Positions 1 through 9,504 of a stretch of 64,000 nt of DNA are shown here, piece by piece. The stretch lies in assembly GCA_051715425.1 (NCBI GenBank), contig JBPXJS010000052.1, forward strand, positions 62,001 through 126,000, in the 5' to 3' direction. The translations under genes were made by a program, and so were the position numbers. How positions within the stretch are numbered: position 1 is the stretch's first letter; the number at the start of each line of letters is the position of its first letter. The stretch comes from JAJTFA01 sp051715425. Lineage in GTDB: Bacteria; Bacteroidota; Bacteroidia; UKL13-3. The notes beneath the pieces were generated by a model, which saw only the letters and a program-made list of their open reading frames with translations, searched no databases and was not told the DNA's origin.

Positions 1-173
1 TATGGCGCGACTTTTTGATTTGCGGGAAGGCCGAATTTTTGTATACAGAGCAGGAATTTAACTACCTTATTGTTACAGATTTAATAAACGGCTATTCTTA
101 CCGCCTTCCCGACTATACCCAATATTATCACATCATTAACCTTCATGCAGGAATTGCCTGGCAGTTCAGATAA
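1..173 (+). CDS. C-terminal fragment of a probable outer-membrane protein
   Basis: An open frame enters from the left edge (codons start at position 3) and ends at TAA 171-173, giving 56 visible residues. The end is rich in aromatic residues in alternation and finishes with AWQFR, which suits the last strand of an outer-membrane beta-barrel, but no family can be named from so short a piece. It is followed at once by a strong hairpin at 176-210. The gene start lies outside the window. Confidence 0.5.
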   Translation, partial: WRDFLICGKAEFLYTEQEFNYLIVTDLINGYSYRLPDYTQYYHIINLHAGIAWQFR

Positions 174-175
174 AA

Positions 176-210
176 AAAGAGGCTGTTTCATCACCTGAAA
201 CAGCCTCTTT
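176..210. terminator. bidirectional intrinsic terminator
   Basis: A 15-bp perfect inverted repeat (AAAGAGGCTGTTTCA and its complement) has a 5-nt loop, with an A-run on the left and a T-run on the right. It lies between two convergent genes, so it can end both transcripts. Confidence 0.85.
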
Positions 211-228
211 AAATGCGAGAGAAATATT

Positions 229-810
229 TTAGTCTTCTGTTACTGTTGCCTCTATATTGAAACCTATGGTAGCAGTAAGATAAGTAGTTTTTGTTATTGG
301 TGCATCGTTGGTAAAATCAAAAGAGAAGTTAAAATATTTCTCGTTGATATATGGCCAGATATCGTAACCATTGGCATCGGTGCTGGTAGTATTCACAGTA
401 AAAGTGGTTAATCCATCTTTCATATTGTTTATCTGACCAATGAGCACATTGCTTCCTGTCCCGGCAACCGCATAAAAAGATGCTACATCTTTAAGGAAAT
501 TAAAGTTTGGCATACCACTATCCACCCTAAACGTGATGGTTTTAACCCTGAATGATTGAATCTGATCTTTACTCAGGTTCTTTTGGGTTCCTATAATAGA
601 ATCCACATTTACATATACATTCTTCAGGTGAATTTTTACGGTTTGTCCTGATACACTGGTGGTATCAATTTTCATCGCAAACGAAGGGCTGTTGTATCCA
701 ACATTTACAGGTATTTTGGTGATGTTTTCCAGGGCATTCTTATCACATGAGGAAAGAAGCATCATAACCGCAAATGCAGCGGATAAAAATTTAACGGTTT
801 GGGTTTTCAT
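229..810 (-). CDS. hypothetical lipoprotein
   Basis: This is a 193-residue protein with an N-terminal signal sequence and a lipobox (LLSSC, Cys about residue 22), so it is probably an outer- or inner-membrane-anchored lipoprotein. The mature part is beta-rich with many alternating hydrophobic residues and several FxF patterns, but I do not recognise a family. It is transcribed alone and faces the terminator at 176-210. Its upstream neighbour is the glycosylation operon on the same strand, about 100 bp away. No function is proposed. Confidence 0.75.
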   Translation of the reverse strand: MKTQTVKFLSAAFAVMMLLSSCDKNALENITKIPVNVGYNSPSFAMKIDTTSVSGQTVKIHLKNVYVNVDSIIGTQKNLSKDQIQSFRVKTITFRVDSGMPNFNFLKDVASFYAVAGTGSNVLIGQINNMKDGLTTFTVNTTSTDANGYDIWPYINEKYFNFSFDFTNDAPITKTTYLTATIGFNIEATVTED

Positions 811-916
811 AGTTAATGAGTTGGGTTGACAAAACTAACAAATATTTGCAAAGATTAGGTATTTGTCTTTGTTGATAAGCGTGAATATGATTAAAATACC
901 GGAATCGGGGTACTTG

Positions 917-3871
917 TTATCGGCCGCCCAGTTGCTGATAACGTTGCATACAAGCCTGTGCTTCGTTTGTTTTGCCTTGTTTATTAAATACTTCGGCCAG
1001 CAGCAGATAAGCGGCTCCATAATTCTGATTAAGAGAAAGGGCAAGTAAGAGGTTATCCTCCGCCTTTTTGTTATTCCCTGAATTATAATAGCCCAATGCA
1101 ATACTGTAATACAAATCCGGAATAGATCCCCCACCACGTTTTACAGCAAACTCCAGGTACTTTAATCCACCGGCAAAATCCCCTTTCTGATAAAGAGCCA
1201 TCCCCGAGTAATAATAGGCATCGGCATAATTAAACTTAAAGCTGTTGGCCTTTTTAAAAAACTCAAGCGCCTTATCATAGTTTCTGTTAATATTTAACTC
1301 AACCAGACCTAAACCCGACCATGCCATATAATTTTCAGGAAAAAGTTCGATGGCTTTGTTAAAATTTTTGACAGCTTCTGATGCATTTCCTAAAGAAAGG
1401 TATGATTGTCCGAGCATCCTGAAAGTTTCTTCATCTTTGGGATTATATGCGGCTGCCTGATTAAAAAACAAGGCTGCCGTATCAAACTTGCGCTGATCAA
1501 AAGCCTGATATCCGGAAGGCATAAAACTGTTCTCTCTTTTTACAACAGCGGCAAGAGGTACCCCATCTGCCTCGATGGTATGAATAGTTCCCTTTGGAGG
1601 AAACGAGCCATTATCCAGCTCTTTAGATGAATACGTGCGCGAAGTAATAATGGCATAATCCCAGGGTGTGCGTTGCTCTTCGTACTCCCTGAGCCACCGA
1701 AACTCCATATTGGGATTTGTTTTACCTGTATAATAAGAGGCCGTTAATGGCTCATTATTAATTCCCACCACCACTTTTGCAGAAGGCTCTTTATTTACAA
1801 GCCATTCGGCAGCAGCCCGGCATGAGTTGGAATAATAATCCATTTCATATTTCCCATAAGCAGCTTTTGTGCCACCGGATATATGGTTAAAATAAACACA
1901 CTCATTCGGGTGATTTTTTATCATCCATGAAAGAGGTAATGCACACAGACCCATCACCGCAAGCAACGGAAGGTATTGTGCCATGCGGTTTTTAAGAAGG
2001 CTGCTTAAGGCATCCCAACCTACTGCTGTAAGCACAATAATAGGCGGATAAACAAACAAATAATGCCGCCAGCCATTGTAGTAATACATACTTTGTACCT
2101 CGGCATAAGCAATTGGAAATACAGCAACAAAAATGACTACCAGTAAGAGGTACCAGCGGCTAAATAATTTTTTCCAGGCAAAAAAAGTAAGAAACAATAA
2201 GGCTATTCCCACCCAAACTGCTTCGGGTGTATTGAGGTAAATAAATTTTGGAAGATAATACCAGGGAACATTGGCCATATACATTCTTACTCCCTCAAAC
2301 AATTCGTGATTATAGGTAAAGTAAGCTCCCTCGGTTGATTGTTTTAAGGCTACGTACCAGTTGGTAAATGGTTTTTGCAAGGCAAATGGCCATAAAGAAA
2401 TACCAATGAGGTAACCTGCAGCAACAATGGTAAGTAATATTTTTGCATAAGGCCAGATGAGTTTAATTGCTGGAGCAAGGCCCTGTTTTTTCATGATGAT
2501 AAGCCAGCTTATTCCAAGAAAAAGACCTGTGTATGCAAACCAGATAATGCCGCCAACACGCGAACCGATAGCCATACCTATTCCGGCACCACACAAAAAC
2601 AAATGAGAGAGAGAAGGCGATGGTAATTTTTTAAGCACTTTGAGGAGGTAATACAAAGCCATGGCCGAACCCGCTGCAAAAGGAATATCTGTTGGGTTGT
2701 TCATGGACTGCCCGAAAAATACGGGGCTGCAAAAAACAAGCAACAATGCAAAAAAACCTGCCCGCCATGAGCCTATTTCTTTTGCGCAGAGGGCGGCAAA
2801 AAGCATAGCCAGTAAACCATACAAAGCATTCAACAGGTGCCTCATTTCAAACTCGCCCAAAACTTTGATATAGGTATTAAAAAATGCGGCTATTACATTA
2901 AAATGTTCTCCGTAGTAACGAAACTCCTGTATGGGTGAGTTGGCTGCCAATGCTGTGGTATCACTGCCCATGGTAGTGAAATAATTCAACATCTGGTAGC
3001 CATATTGGTTGTGCCTTTTGGCATCCCAGGTAATACCAAAATCCTGACTAAAGTAGGGCATGGCAAACAGGGTAAATATAAACAGCGCAAAAAACAGAAG
3101 GCGATAAAGCGGTTGTCGTCCGGCTTCATCTTCGGCAGTAAAGTGCTTGAGCGGATCTTTTACAAACCAGTTTATGCGTGGTGCAATGATGTTTCCTGCA
3201 ATTTTTTTCCAGCTTATCTTACGTTGGGCATGTTCTTTAATGCTAAGTACAAATGTGGTTACCGGAATATTTAAATAAGCAGCCCTGCATAATAATTTAA
3301 TTGCACTATTATTTAACTGAGAGAAATGGCCTTCAATAAAATCACGGGTAAAAAAAACAAAGTCGTGCGTATAGTCTGTAATACCAGCCGGAACAAACAT
3401 ACCGGCCACCATATTGTAGAGGGAAATACCTGTTTTTTGAAAGAAACCCAATGGCAGTTTCCCTGATTGCGGAGTAAATATTCCTGCATAAACCGCTCCT
3501 TCTGCCTGTGCTGATTTTTTGAGTAAGGTAAATGCAGAAACAACCAATTGCGGATTAAATGCCTCAACATCATCAATCATATAAACAAAGGCTCCGCTGT
3601 TTACAGCAGGATCTGTTATATCATCTGCCAGCCAACACCGGCCTCTTTCCGAAAGGGTTAAAACCTCCGGCAATTGTTTTACCTCTTCGGCACCACCCAA
3701 AATAATCAATTTAGCCTCGGTGCGGGTTTTAAGAATTGCTCCTGCAACCTTTTGATTGATCTTCTCCGCAGCGATTCCTTTTGCCGGTAAAAGAAAAGTT
3801 AATTCATTGTCGCTAATGGTAACTTTAGCAGATTCGGCCGCAGGTGTTTTGGATGGTCCTTTCTTGCTCAT
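917..3871 (-). CDS. GT-A-like / GT-C glycosyltransferase / TPR fusion membrane protein
   Basis: This 984-residue protein has three parts. Residues about 1-230 look like a degenerate GT2 (GT-A fold) domain. Residues about 255-690 hold roughly ten membrane helices of a GT-C (PMT/ArnT-type) transferase, with an acidic residue in the first outer loop (ITWDAKRH) where GT-C enzymes keep the catalytic Asp. Residues about 795-984 are five or six TPR repeats. Such GT-C enzymes move a sugar from a polyprenyl-phosphate carrier on the periplasmic face. It is the last gene of a four-gene operon and overlaps the upstream flavoprotein gene by 4 bp (ATGA). The operon GT2 enzyme (5888-7048) is a likely donor-lipid maker. 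The acceptor is unknown, and the GT-A-like part seems to lack a clear DxD. Confidence 0.75.
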   Translation of the reverse strand: MSKKGPSKTPAAESAKVTISDNELTFLLPAKGIAAEKINQKVAGAILKTRTEAKLIILGGAEEVKQLPEVLTLSERGRCWLADDITDPAVNSGAFVYMIDDVEAFNPQLVVSAFTLLKKSAQAEGAVYAGIFTPQSGKLPLGFFQKTGISLYNMVAGMFVPAGITDYTHDFVFFTRDFIEGHFSQLNNSAIKLLCRAAYLNIPVTTFVLSIKEHAQRKISWKKIAGNIIAPRINWFVKDPLKHFTAEDEAGRQPLYRLLFFALFIFTLFAMPYFSQDFGITWDAKRHNQYGYQMLNYFTTMGSDTTALAANSPIQEFRYYGEHFNVIAAFFNTYIKVLGEFEMRHLLNALYGLLAMLFAALCAKEIGSWRAGFFALLLVFCSPVFFGQSMNNPTDIPFAAGSAMALYYLLKVLKKLPSPSLSHLFLCGAGIGMAIGSRVGGIIWFAYTGLFLGISWLIIMKKQGLAPAIKLIWPYAKILLTIVAAGYLIGISLWPFALQKPFTNWYVALKQSTEGAYFTYNHELFEGVRMYMANVPWYYLPKFIYLNTPEAVWVGIALLFLTFFAWKKLFSRWYLLLVVIFVAVFPIAYAEVQSMYYYNGWRHYLFVYPPIIVLTAVGWDALSSLLKNRMAQYLPLLAVMGLCALPLSWMIKNHPNECVYFNHISGGTKAAYGKYEMDYYSNSCRAAAEWLVNKEPSAKVVVGINNEPLTASYYTGKTNPNMEFRWLREYEEQRTPWDYAIITSRTYSSKELDNGSFPPKGTIHTIEADGVPLAAVVKRENSFMPSGYQAFDQRKFDTAALFFNQAAAYNPKDEETFRMLGQSYLSLGNASEAVKNFNKAIELFPENYMAWSGLGLVELNINRNYDKALEFFKKANSFKFNYADAYYYSGMALYQKGDFAGGLKYLEFAVKRGGGSIPDLYYSIALGYYNSGNNKKAEDNLLLALSLNQNYGAAYLLLAEVFNKQGKTNEAQACMQRYQQLGGR

Positions 3872-5298
3872 TTTTTTACCAATCCGGTTTTAGTAATTAC
3901 TGAACTTTCCTGATAGTTTTCGTAATCGGTATTGATATCCCAAAGGTTATGAGAAGTATGATCCAGAATATTTTCGGCAGCAAGCATTCCCATTAAAATA
4001 GAGTGATCCTGGTTATTGTATTTAAATGCCCCGTAACGACCAATTACGTGAAGGTTTTTAATTCCGGTAAGGTACTCTTCTACCGGATTCAGAATTTCTT
4101 TGTAGCCTTTAGAGTAAACCGGATAACAACGCGGTATGCGGTAAGTAGTGGTATTTAATATTTCGGCATTACCGATTAATCCTGTTTTTCTTATTTCATC
4201 AGAAGCCAGCGCGTTTAGTTTTTCATCGCTGTAACTCCAGAATTCATCCTCATCATAACACCAGTATTCCAGTGCCAGGATACTTGTTTTTTTATCTTTA
4301 TACAACTCAGGAACCCAGTTGCGGAAATTGGTAATTCTTCCGGTTTGTACATCGGTAGAGTGCACATACAACCAGTTATCGGAAAACAGATCGGTGGCAT
4401 TTACTTCCAGAAAAACAATAACGGTATTTCTGAATTTTAGCTGTGCATTTAAATCATGTATACGCTGCGGGGTTTCTTCTATTCTGTTTACCAGTAAGGT
4501 GATGGGCATAGAAGAAATAATATGATCATAATATTTAACCTCTCCATTTTCCAGTTCGAGGCCTTTTGCAACTCCATTTTCTACAATTACCCTGGCTACC
4601 GGAGTTTTTAAAAACACCTGTCCACCATTTTCTTTAATATGCTGCTCCATGCGGTTATACACCATACCTGTTCCTTCCACAGGGTAAGCAAACTCATCAA
4701 CCAGCGTTTTGTGTTTTTTGCCTTTATCACCAAAAATGGCAGCCTTAGCTGCTTCCCATAGTGATAGTTTTTTTATCCGTTGTGCCGCAAAATCTGCGTC
4801 CAGCGCATTACAAGGGATACCCCATAGTTTTTCACTATATGTTTTAAAGAAAATTTCATAGAGCCTTTTTCCAAAACGGCTTCTTACCCAACCTTCAAAA
4901 GTACTTTGGTCTTTGGTGGGCATTATCCGCTCCATGCCAAAACTAAACATGCACCGAGCTGCTTCAAACAAACCCAATTTGCTCAACGCATCAAATGCTT
5001 TTATCGGGTAATAATACAAATCATTTTTATACAGAATGCGGGTAAGCCGGTTTACCATCTCGTAATCCTCTTTCACTACTTCAAGCCATAAGGTATTTAC
5101 ACGCGTATCGCTGCTAAAAAACCTGTGCGGACCAATATCTACTGTTTGCCCCCATAATTCTATAGACTTCGCCAGTCCGCCTACACTGCCACTTGCCTCA
5201 TATAAATCAACCCCTTTTATCTTTTTTGAAAGTTGATATGCAGCCGTTATACCAGCAGGACCCGCACCAATAACTGCTACTTTTATTTCTTTGCTCAT
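3868..5298 (-). CDS. FAD-dependent oxidoreductase, UDP-galactopyranose-mutase/protoporphyrinogen-oxidase-like
   Basis: This 476-residue protein has an N-terminal Rossmann dinucleotide-binding motif (VIGAGPAGITAAYQL, residues about 9-23) followed by an acidic end of strand 2 (DLYEAS) and a GG doublet. This is the pattern of flavin amine oxidases and UDP-galactopyranose mutases. The segment VDIGPHRFF and a C-terminal HVIGRYGAFKYNNQDHS fit the UGM-like carbohydrate subgroup. It sits between a methyltransferase and a GT-C enzyme in a glycosylation operon, so a role in making or modifying a lipid-linked sugar is likely. The precise reaction cannot be read from the sequence. It overlaps the downstream gene by 4 bp, which suggests translational coupling. 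Confidence 0.8.
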   Translation of the reverse strand: MSKEIKVAVIGAGPAGITAAYQLSKKIKGVDLYEASGSVGGLAKSIELWGQTVDIGPHRFFSSDTRVNTLWLEVVKEDYEMVNRLTRILYKNDLYYYPIKAFDALSKLGLFEAARCMFSFGMERIMPTKDQSTFEGWVRSRFGKRLYEIFFKTYSEKLWGIPCNALDADFAAQRIKKLSLWEAAKAAIFGDKGKKHKTLVDEFAYPVEGTGMVYNRMEQHIKENGGQVFLKTPVARVIVENGVAKGLELENGEVKYYDHIISSMPITLLVNRIEETPQRIHDLNAQLKFRNTVIVFLEVNATDLFSDNWLYVHSTDVQTGRITNFRNWVPELYKDKKTSILALEYWCYDEDEFWSYSDEKLNALASDEIRKTGLIGNAEILNTTTYRIPRCYPVYSKGYKEILNPVEEYLTGIKNLHVIGRYGAFKYNNQDHSILMGMLAAENILDHTSHNLWDINTDYENYQESSVITKTGLVKK

Positions 5299-5342
5299 TT
5301 GCTTGATTTGCTTCTTAATATAAAGTTGTAAATAAAAGGCCT

Positions 5343-5891
5343 TTACGATACTTTTTCAAATACAAAAAGATGATTTAGCCCGAATTGGAATTTTTTATGT
5401 TTTACCAACCTGAATAAAGGCGCTGAAAAGATATGTTTTGTATCGCTGGTTTTAAAGCCATAATGCTCTTCCAGCGACATTCCATCTATTAACCTGAAGA
5501 ACCTCAGCACCGCCAAAATATAATCAACTGATGGAGAGGGAACTGTAATAATTGCCAAACCACCCGGGTGTAGAAATTGGTGGCAACTCTTTGCCAAAGC
5601 TTCCTGCTGGCCAGATGGAATATGCTCCAGTACGGCAAGCATGGTGATGCAGTTAAAACGCTCATTGCCAGTAAATGCCTGTGGAAAATACCCTTTTATT
5701 AATTGGTATTGTCCATTAGCCATTTCATTAGCCAGAGGATCAACCCCTGCACCTGTTAATTGAAGGTGGGTTAATTGTTTAAAAAGTGCTCCATCGTAAC
5801 TTCCAATATCGAGAACAGCATCCTGCTTTTTAATAAACCGGGCGGCCTGGTTTATCCTCATTTTTTGCAGGAGGTAGTCTATTGCCTTCAT
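5343..5891 (-). CDS. class I SAM-dependent methyltransferase
   Basis: I start this at the Met of MKAIDYLLQ (183 residues), because the ATG overlaps the upstream GT2 stop as ATGA. A longer frame begins further upstream but only reads through the end of the GT2 gene. Motif I is VLDIGSYDG (SAM-binding Gly-rich loop). Then come an acidic GVDP, and a motif IV/post-I region CITMLAVLEHIPSG that is typical of Methyltransf_11/23 proteins. It is likely to methylate a lipid- or sugar-linked intermediate made by the operon. The substrate is not visible. Confidence 0.8.
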   Translation of the reverse strand: MKAIDYLLQKMRINQAARFIKKQDAVLDIGSYDGALFKQLTHLQLTGAGVDPLANEMANGQYQLIKGYFPQAFTGNERFNCITMLAVLEHIPSGQQEALAKSCHQFLHPGGLAIITVPSPSVDYILAVLRFFRLIDGMSLEEHYGFKTSDTKHIFSAPLFRLVKHKKFQFGLNHLFVFEKVS

Positions 5892-7048
5892 CGTTTGCGG
5901 TTTAAGGTGAGCACGCTTAAGAAAAAGCTGGAAAAAATAATTTGTAATCCGAGAATGATACAAATAACCGAAGGGATAACCACCCGGAGGATGGAAGAAT
6001 ACTCCAGGCTTCCAAAATCAACCTGATCCCAAAGGTAAAGGGAGTAAGCAGAGCCGGCAAAACCTGAAAGGGTAAAAAACACTCCGGTAATAATTCCCCT
6101 TTCCAGGGTAAGCCATTTTTCAATGGTAACAAAGGTTCGTCTTTCCGGCATAAGCCCCGATTGAATGGCGTACCTTCTGGTAAATATCCCAAAAACAATA
6201 AGCTGAAAACCAACAATGGCAGCAGCTCCGGCATAAAGCAGGGTATTGGTATCGAAATAAATATTAAAAATCTGAACAGGGCCGCGCATAATAAAAGCTC
6301 CGGAAAGCAAGCCCACCAGCAGCATAATAATACCGGGATATAAAAACAACCACCGTGGGCTGTAAATTAATAAAAACCTCAGGTGGCGCCACCCGTCAGA
6401 CCAGGTGCGTAAATGAGGTGCCCTGGTTCTGCCGGCCACACTCAGCGTGGTGGGTACTTCGCAAATGCGCAGGTTAAACAGGCTTGCTTTCACAATCATC
6501 TCGCTGGCAAACTCCATCCCCGTTGTTCTCAGGTTTAAGAGGCTTACAATATCCTGACGGAAACCACGCAAACCACAATGAAAATCATTTACCGGAGAAC
6601 GGAAAAACAATTTTCCTATAAAAGACAGCACCGGATTGCCCAGGTATTTATGTAAAAAAGGCATTGCTCCTTTTTGGATACCACCTTTAAAGCGATTTCC
6701 TACAACCAGATCATAACCCTCCCTGAGTTTTATAACATATGGATTGAGGTTAGAAAAATCATAACTATCATCTGAATCGCCCATAATCACATACCTGCCT
6801 TTTGCAGATTCAATACCGGTCATTAATGCGCTGCCATATCCTTTTTCAGTGGCATGAATGACGCGGGCTCCCAATTTTGCTGCAATTTGCTGAGAACCAT
6901 CGGTGCTGCCGTTATCAGAAATAACCACTTCACCGCTGATATTGTTTTCTTTCAGATACCGCAATGCTTTTTCTATACAGATGCCCAATGTCTCTGCCTC
7001 GTTTAAACAAGGCATCACAATACTTAATTCCAATGCATATTGGCTCAT
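5888..7048 (-). CDS. polyprenyl-phosphate glycosyltransferase, GT2 (DPM1-like) with C-terminal membrane helices
   Basis: This is a 386-residue enzyme. Residues about 7-240 form a GT-A domain with IVMPCLNEAETL, a DNGSTDGS donor loop and the acidic metal site MGDSDDSYDF, all usual for dolichol/undecaprenyl-phosphate sugar synthases. The C-terminal 140 residues hold four hydrophobic helices like those of GtrB-type enzymes. It would transfer a hexose from a nucleotide sugar to a polyprenyl phosphate at the inner face of the membrane. It is first in the operon with the methyltransferase, flavoprotein and GT-C enzyme, which could use the product on the outer face. Confidence 0.85.
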   Translation of the reverse strand: MSQYALELSIVMPCLNEAETLGICIEKALRYLKENNISGEVVISDNGSTDGSQQIAAKLGARVIHATEKGYGSALMTGIESAKGRYVIMGDSDDSYDFSNLNPYVIKLREGYDLVVGNRFKGGIQKGAMPFLHKYLGNPVLSFIGKLFFRSPVNDFHCGLRGFRQDIVSLLNLRTTGMEFASEMIVKASLFNLRICEVPTTLSVAGRTRAPHLRTWSDGWRHLRFLLIYSPRWLFLYPGIIMLLVGLLSGAFIMRGPVQIFNIYFDTNTLLYAGAAAIVGFQLIVFGIFTRRYAIQSGLMPERRTFVTIEKWLTLERGIITGVFFTLSGFAGSAYSLYLWDQVDFGSLEYSSILRVVIPSVICIILGLQIIFSSFFLSVLTLNRKR

Positions 7049-7201
7049 GCAGCGAAAATAATAAAATAGGGCATATAAAAGAGGTTAAGGTTTTTTTACC
7101 TTCAAGGGAATACCACCGTTATGCTATGTATTGTCTTATTTGAAGGAATGGTTTTTAATCTCCTCACATTTTATAAATTCGCCACTGCTAATACTTATCC
7201 T

Positions 7202-8419
7202 ATGAAAAAATTCCTACTCACTCCCCTCTTTGTTGTTTTATGCGCTGTGGTTGTTTCGGCCCAGGTGCGTTACCGCGATAGTTTATTTACCACGGTTCAG
7301 GTAGACAGCAATATTTTGTATGGCAACAATATAACTGTGCTTGGGGCATCTCAGGATCTGATGCTTGATTTTTATTACCCGGCCGGAGATACCGTGAGCA
7401 ACAGACCGGTGGTGCTTGTGGCACATGGCGGATCGTTTATAAACGGAGACCGTAAACTGGGTGATGTGGTGGAACTGTGTAACCAATTTGCCAAGCGCGG
7501 GTATGTGGCTGTATCTATGCAATATCGTTTAGGCATTAATCCATTTTCGGGTTTAGGATTTGAAACGGAATTTACCAGAGCCGTTTGGCGCGGACAGCAG
7601 GATGGAAGAGCAGCAGTGAGGTTTTTAAGAAAACATGCTGCCACTTCCAATACTTACCGCATCAATCCTGATCAAATCTTTTTTGCTGGCGTTTCAGCAG
7701 GAGGTGTGCTTGGCTTGCAAATGATTTTTATGGATTTACCTTCAGAGATTGCCGGATTAAGTATAGATACCGTTTCCCTCGGAGGTTTTGAAGGAAACTC
7801 CGGAAATGCCGGTTACTCTTCAAGGGTTAAGGCAATAGCCAATCTGGCAGGTGCTTTAAAAAATGTAACCTGGATGTATAATAATAAACTCATTCCGATA
7901 TGCCATGTGCATGGCGACAGCGACCAAACCGTACCTTATAAAAGCGCAGATTATTATTACCAGGGATTTAAGGTAAGTTTTCTTCAGGGAAGTTTCAGTA
8001 TAGACTCTGCAGCAAAATTAAATAATATGTACAGCGAGCTGCATACCTTTAAAGGGCAGGATCATGTGCCGTTTTCTTTTAACAGCACCTATATGGATTC
8101 CACTGTACGTTTTGTTTCCACCTTTTTTCATGGGGTATTAAACGGAAATATCAATGCCTCTGTGGTTTCAGCAACAGAACAGTTAAAGGCTAATGTTTAC
8201 CCTAATCCGGCAGCTGATCTGGTAAAAATTACCTTCCCGGTAAGTTTGCTTCAGGCATCAGTTAGTATAACCGACCTGAATGGAAAAACCGTATTGGAAA
8301 CAACATGTTCAGGGAATGAGAAAGAGATTGACATACATGGTTTAGCCAACGGGCTGTATATTATAAAAACCAGAACAAGTAATCAGGTATCGATAAACAG
8401 GCTGGTAATAACACGCTAA
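7202..8419 (+). CDS. secreted alpha/beta hydrolase (esterase) with T9SS type A sorting domain
   Basis: I choose the ATG at 7202 because it begins a clean signal peptide (MKKFLLTPLFVVLCAVVVSAQ). The earlier in-frame ATG at 7121 adds 27 residues that hide it. The hydrolase core has an oxyanion HGG (VAHGGSF) and a nucleophile elbow GVSAGG, as in the BD-FAE/HSL-type esterases, and a late GQDHVPF that probably carries the catalytic His. The last ~75 residues (from NVYPNPAADLV to RLVITR) are a Por secretion C-terminal sorting domain, so the protein should be exported by T9SS and attached to or released from the surface. Its stop overlaps the convergent menaquinone gene. The substrate is unknown. 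Confidence 0.85.
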   Translation: MKKFLLTPLFVVLCAVVVSAQVRYRDSLFTTVQVDSNILYGNNITVLGASQDLMLDFYYPAGDTVSNRPVVLVAHGGSFINGDRKLGDVVELCNQFAKRGYVAVSMQYRLGINPFSGLGFETEFTRAVWRGQQDGRAAVRFLRKHAATSNTYRINPDQIFFAGVSAGGVLGLQMIFMDLPSEIAGLSIDTVSLGGFEGNSGNAGYSSRVKAIANLAGALKNVTWMYNNKLIPICHVHGDSDQTVPYKSADYYYQGFKVSFLQGSFSIDSAAKLNNMYSELHTFKGQDHVPFSFNSTYMDSTVRFVSTFFHGVLNGNINASVVSATEQLKANVYPNPAADLVKITFPVSLLQASVSITDLNGKTVLETTCSGNEKEIDIHGLANGLYIIKTRTSNQVSINRLVITR

Positions 8420-9504
8420 CCAATTAAATCACGAAGGGAACTCATTTTTTTATCGGTTTCCTCCCATTCTTTTTCTGCTTCGGAGTTTTCTGTAATGCCA
8501 GCGCCTGCATATAACCAGGCTTTTGTTTTGCCAAGTTCCAAACATCTTAAGTTTACATGCAGGTGTATATGTTTACTCTTAACCATACCGGCAAAACCGG
8601 AGTAAAAACGCCTCTCTGTTTTTTCATGGTTGGCAATAAAAAAAGAAGCATCAAACTGTGGAATTCCGCATACTGCAGGTGTGGGATTTAATTCCATGAG
8701 AAGTTTGTGAAATTTTTTATCCAGCCATTCTTCATTTACCTTAGCGGTAATGGTATTGCATAAGTGGCTAATGAGTCCGGCATGGAGTGTAAATGGGGCT
8801 GATTTCTGAAAAACAAGTTGCTGTTTATCAAAAACCTGTTCTATAAAATCAGAAACCATATGCTGCTCATCCGTTTCTTTTTCACCCCACGGTTCCATAT
8901 CACTTGTTGGTTTGGTACCGGCAAGAGCCACTGTTCTCAGTTGTGTTGAGGATGTTTCCAGCAATACTTCCGGTGAAGCACCTGTCCAGCATCCAAGCCC
9001 TTCGGCACTGATATAATAAACCATGGCAGAAGGGAAATGCTGTTGCAGTTTGATATAATAATCTGATGCATTAAAATCAGCAGGTAGTGCCACCGGCTCG
9101 CTTCTTGCGGCAACTACTTTATCCAGTTTATCATCAATAATATTCTTTCTTATTTGTTGCACATAGTTGAGATAAAACGCTTTATCGGCAACAAAATTTA
9201 CAGGGTCCGTTGTTATTACATCTTTTCTTATGGGAGCAGGCATTATTCCTTCCACCAGTGTTTCGTTTTTAAACACTGCTTCTGCATTTAAAAAATAAGC
9301 CTGATTACCTCCTGAATAAGGAGAAAAAACAAAATCGGGTGTACGTTCGGCTACGTAAGAAAGTCTTTTAAGCACCGGTGATTTACCTGAATAAAAAAAC
9401 CAGGTTTCATTGGTATCCGGAAAACGGCAGGCAGCAAAATTTAATCCTTCTGCTTCTTTAAACCTTTGGCGGATTAAATCCTCTGTTGTCATTTTGTATT
9501 TCAA
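8416..9504 (-). CDS. menF: isochorismate synthase (chorismate-binding enzyme)
   Basis: This is a 362-residue chorismate-binding protein that converts chorismate to isochorismate, the first committed step toward menaquinone. Family signatures include KVVAARSEP, GCWTGASPEVLLE, VALAGTKP, a PTPAVCGIP segment and RRFYSGFAGMV near the C-terminus. It is preceded by, and overlaps, a hotdog thioesterase gene, a pairing that fits menaquinone rather than siderophore synthesis. An ATG four codons in (9492) would shorten the overlap and is equally possible. The Bacteroidota enzyme is shorter than the Escherichia coli one at its N-terminus, as here. EntC-like use is the alternative, but no siderophore genes are nearby. 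Confidence 0.88.
   Translation of the reverse strand: MKYKMTTEDLIRQRFKEAEGLNFAACRFPDTNETWFFYSGKSPVLKRLSYVAERTPDFVFSPYSGGNQAYFLNAEAVFKNETLVEGIMPAPIRKDVITTDPVNFVADKAFYLNYVQQIRKNIIDDKLDKVVAARSEPVALPADFNASDYYIKLQQHFPSAMVYYISAEGLGCWTGASPEVLLETSSTQLRTVALAGTKPTSDMEPWGEKETDEQHMVSDFIEQVFDKQQLVFQKSAPFTLHAGLISHLCNTITAKVNEEWLDKKFHKLLMELNPTPAVCGIPQFDASFFIANHEKTERRFYSGFAGMVKSKHIHLHVNLRCLELGKTKAWLYAGAGITENSEAEKEWEETDKKMSSLRDLIG

Noticed and set aside
835..1137. 100-residue minus-strand ORF overlapping the GT-C gene end
   Set aside because: It is out of frame with the TPR-encoding gene, and its composition is that of a shadow frame.
5892..5963. 24-residue N-terminal extension of the methyltransferase
   Set aside because: It reads through the 3' end of the GT2 gene in another frame. 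The ATGA overlap gives a natural start at 5891.
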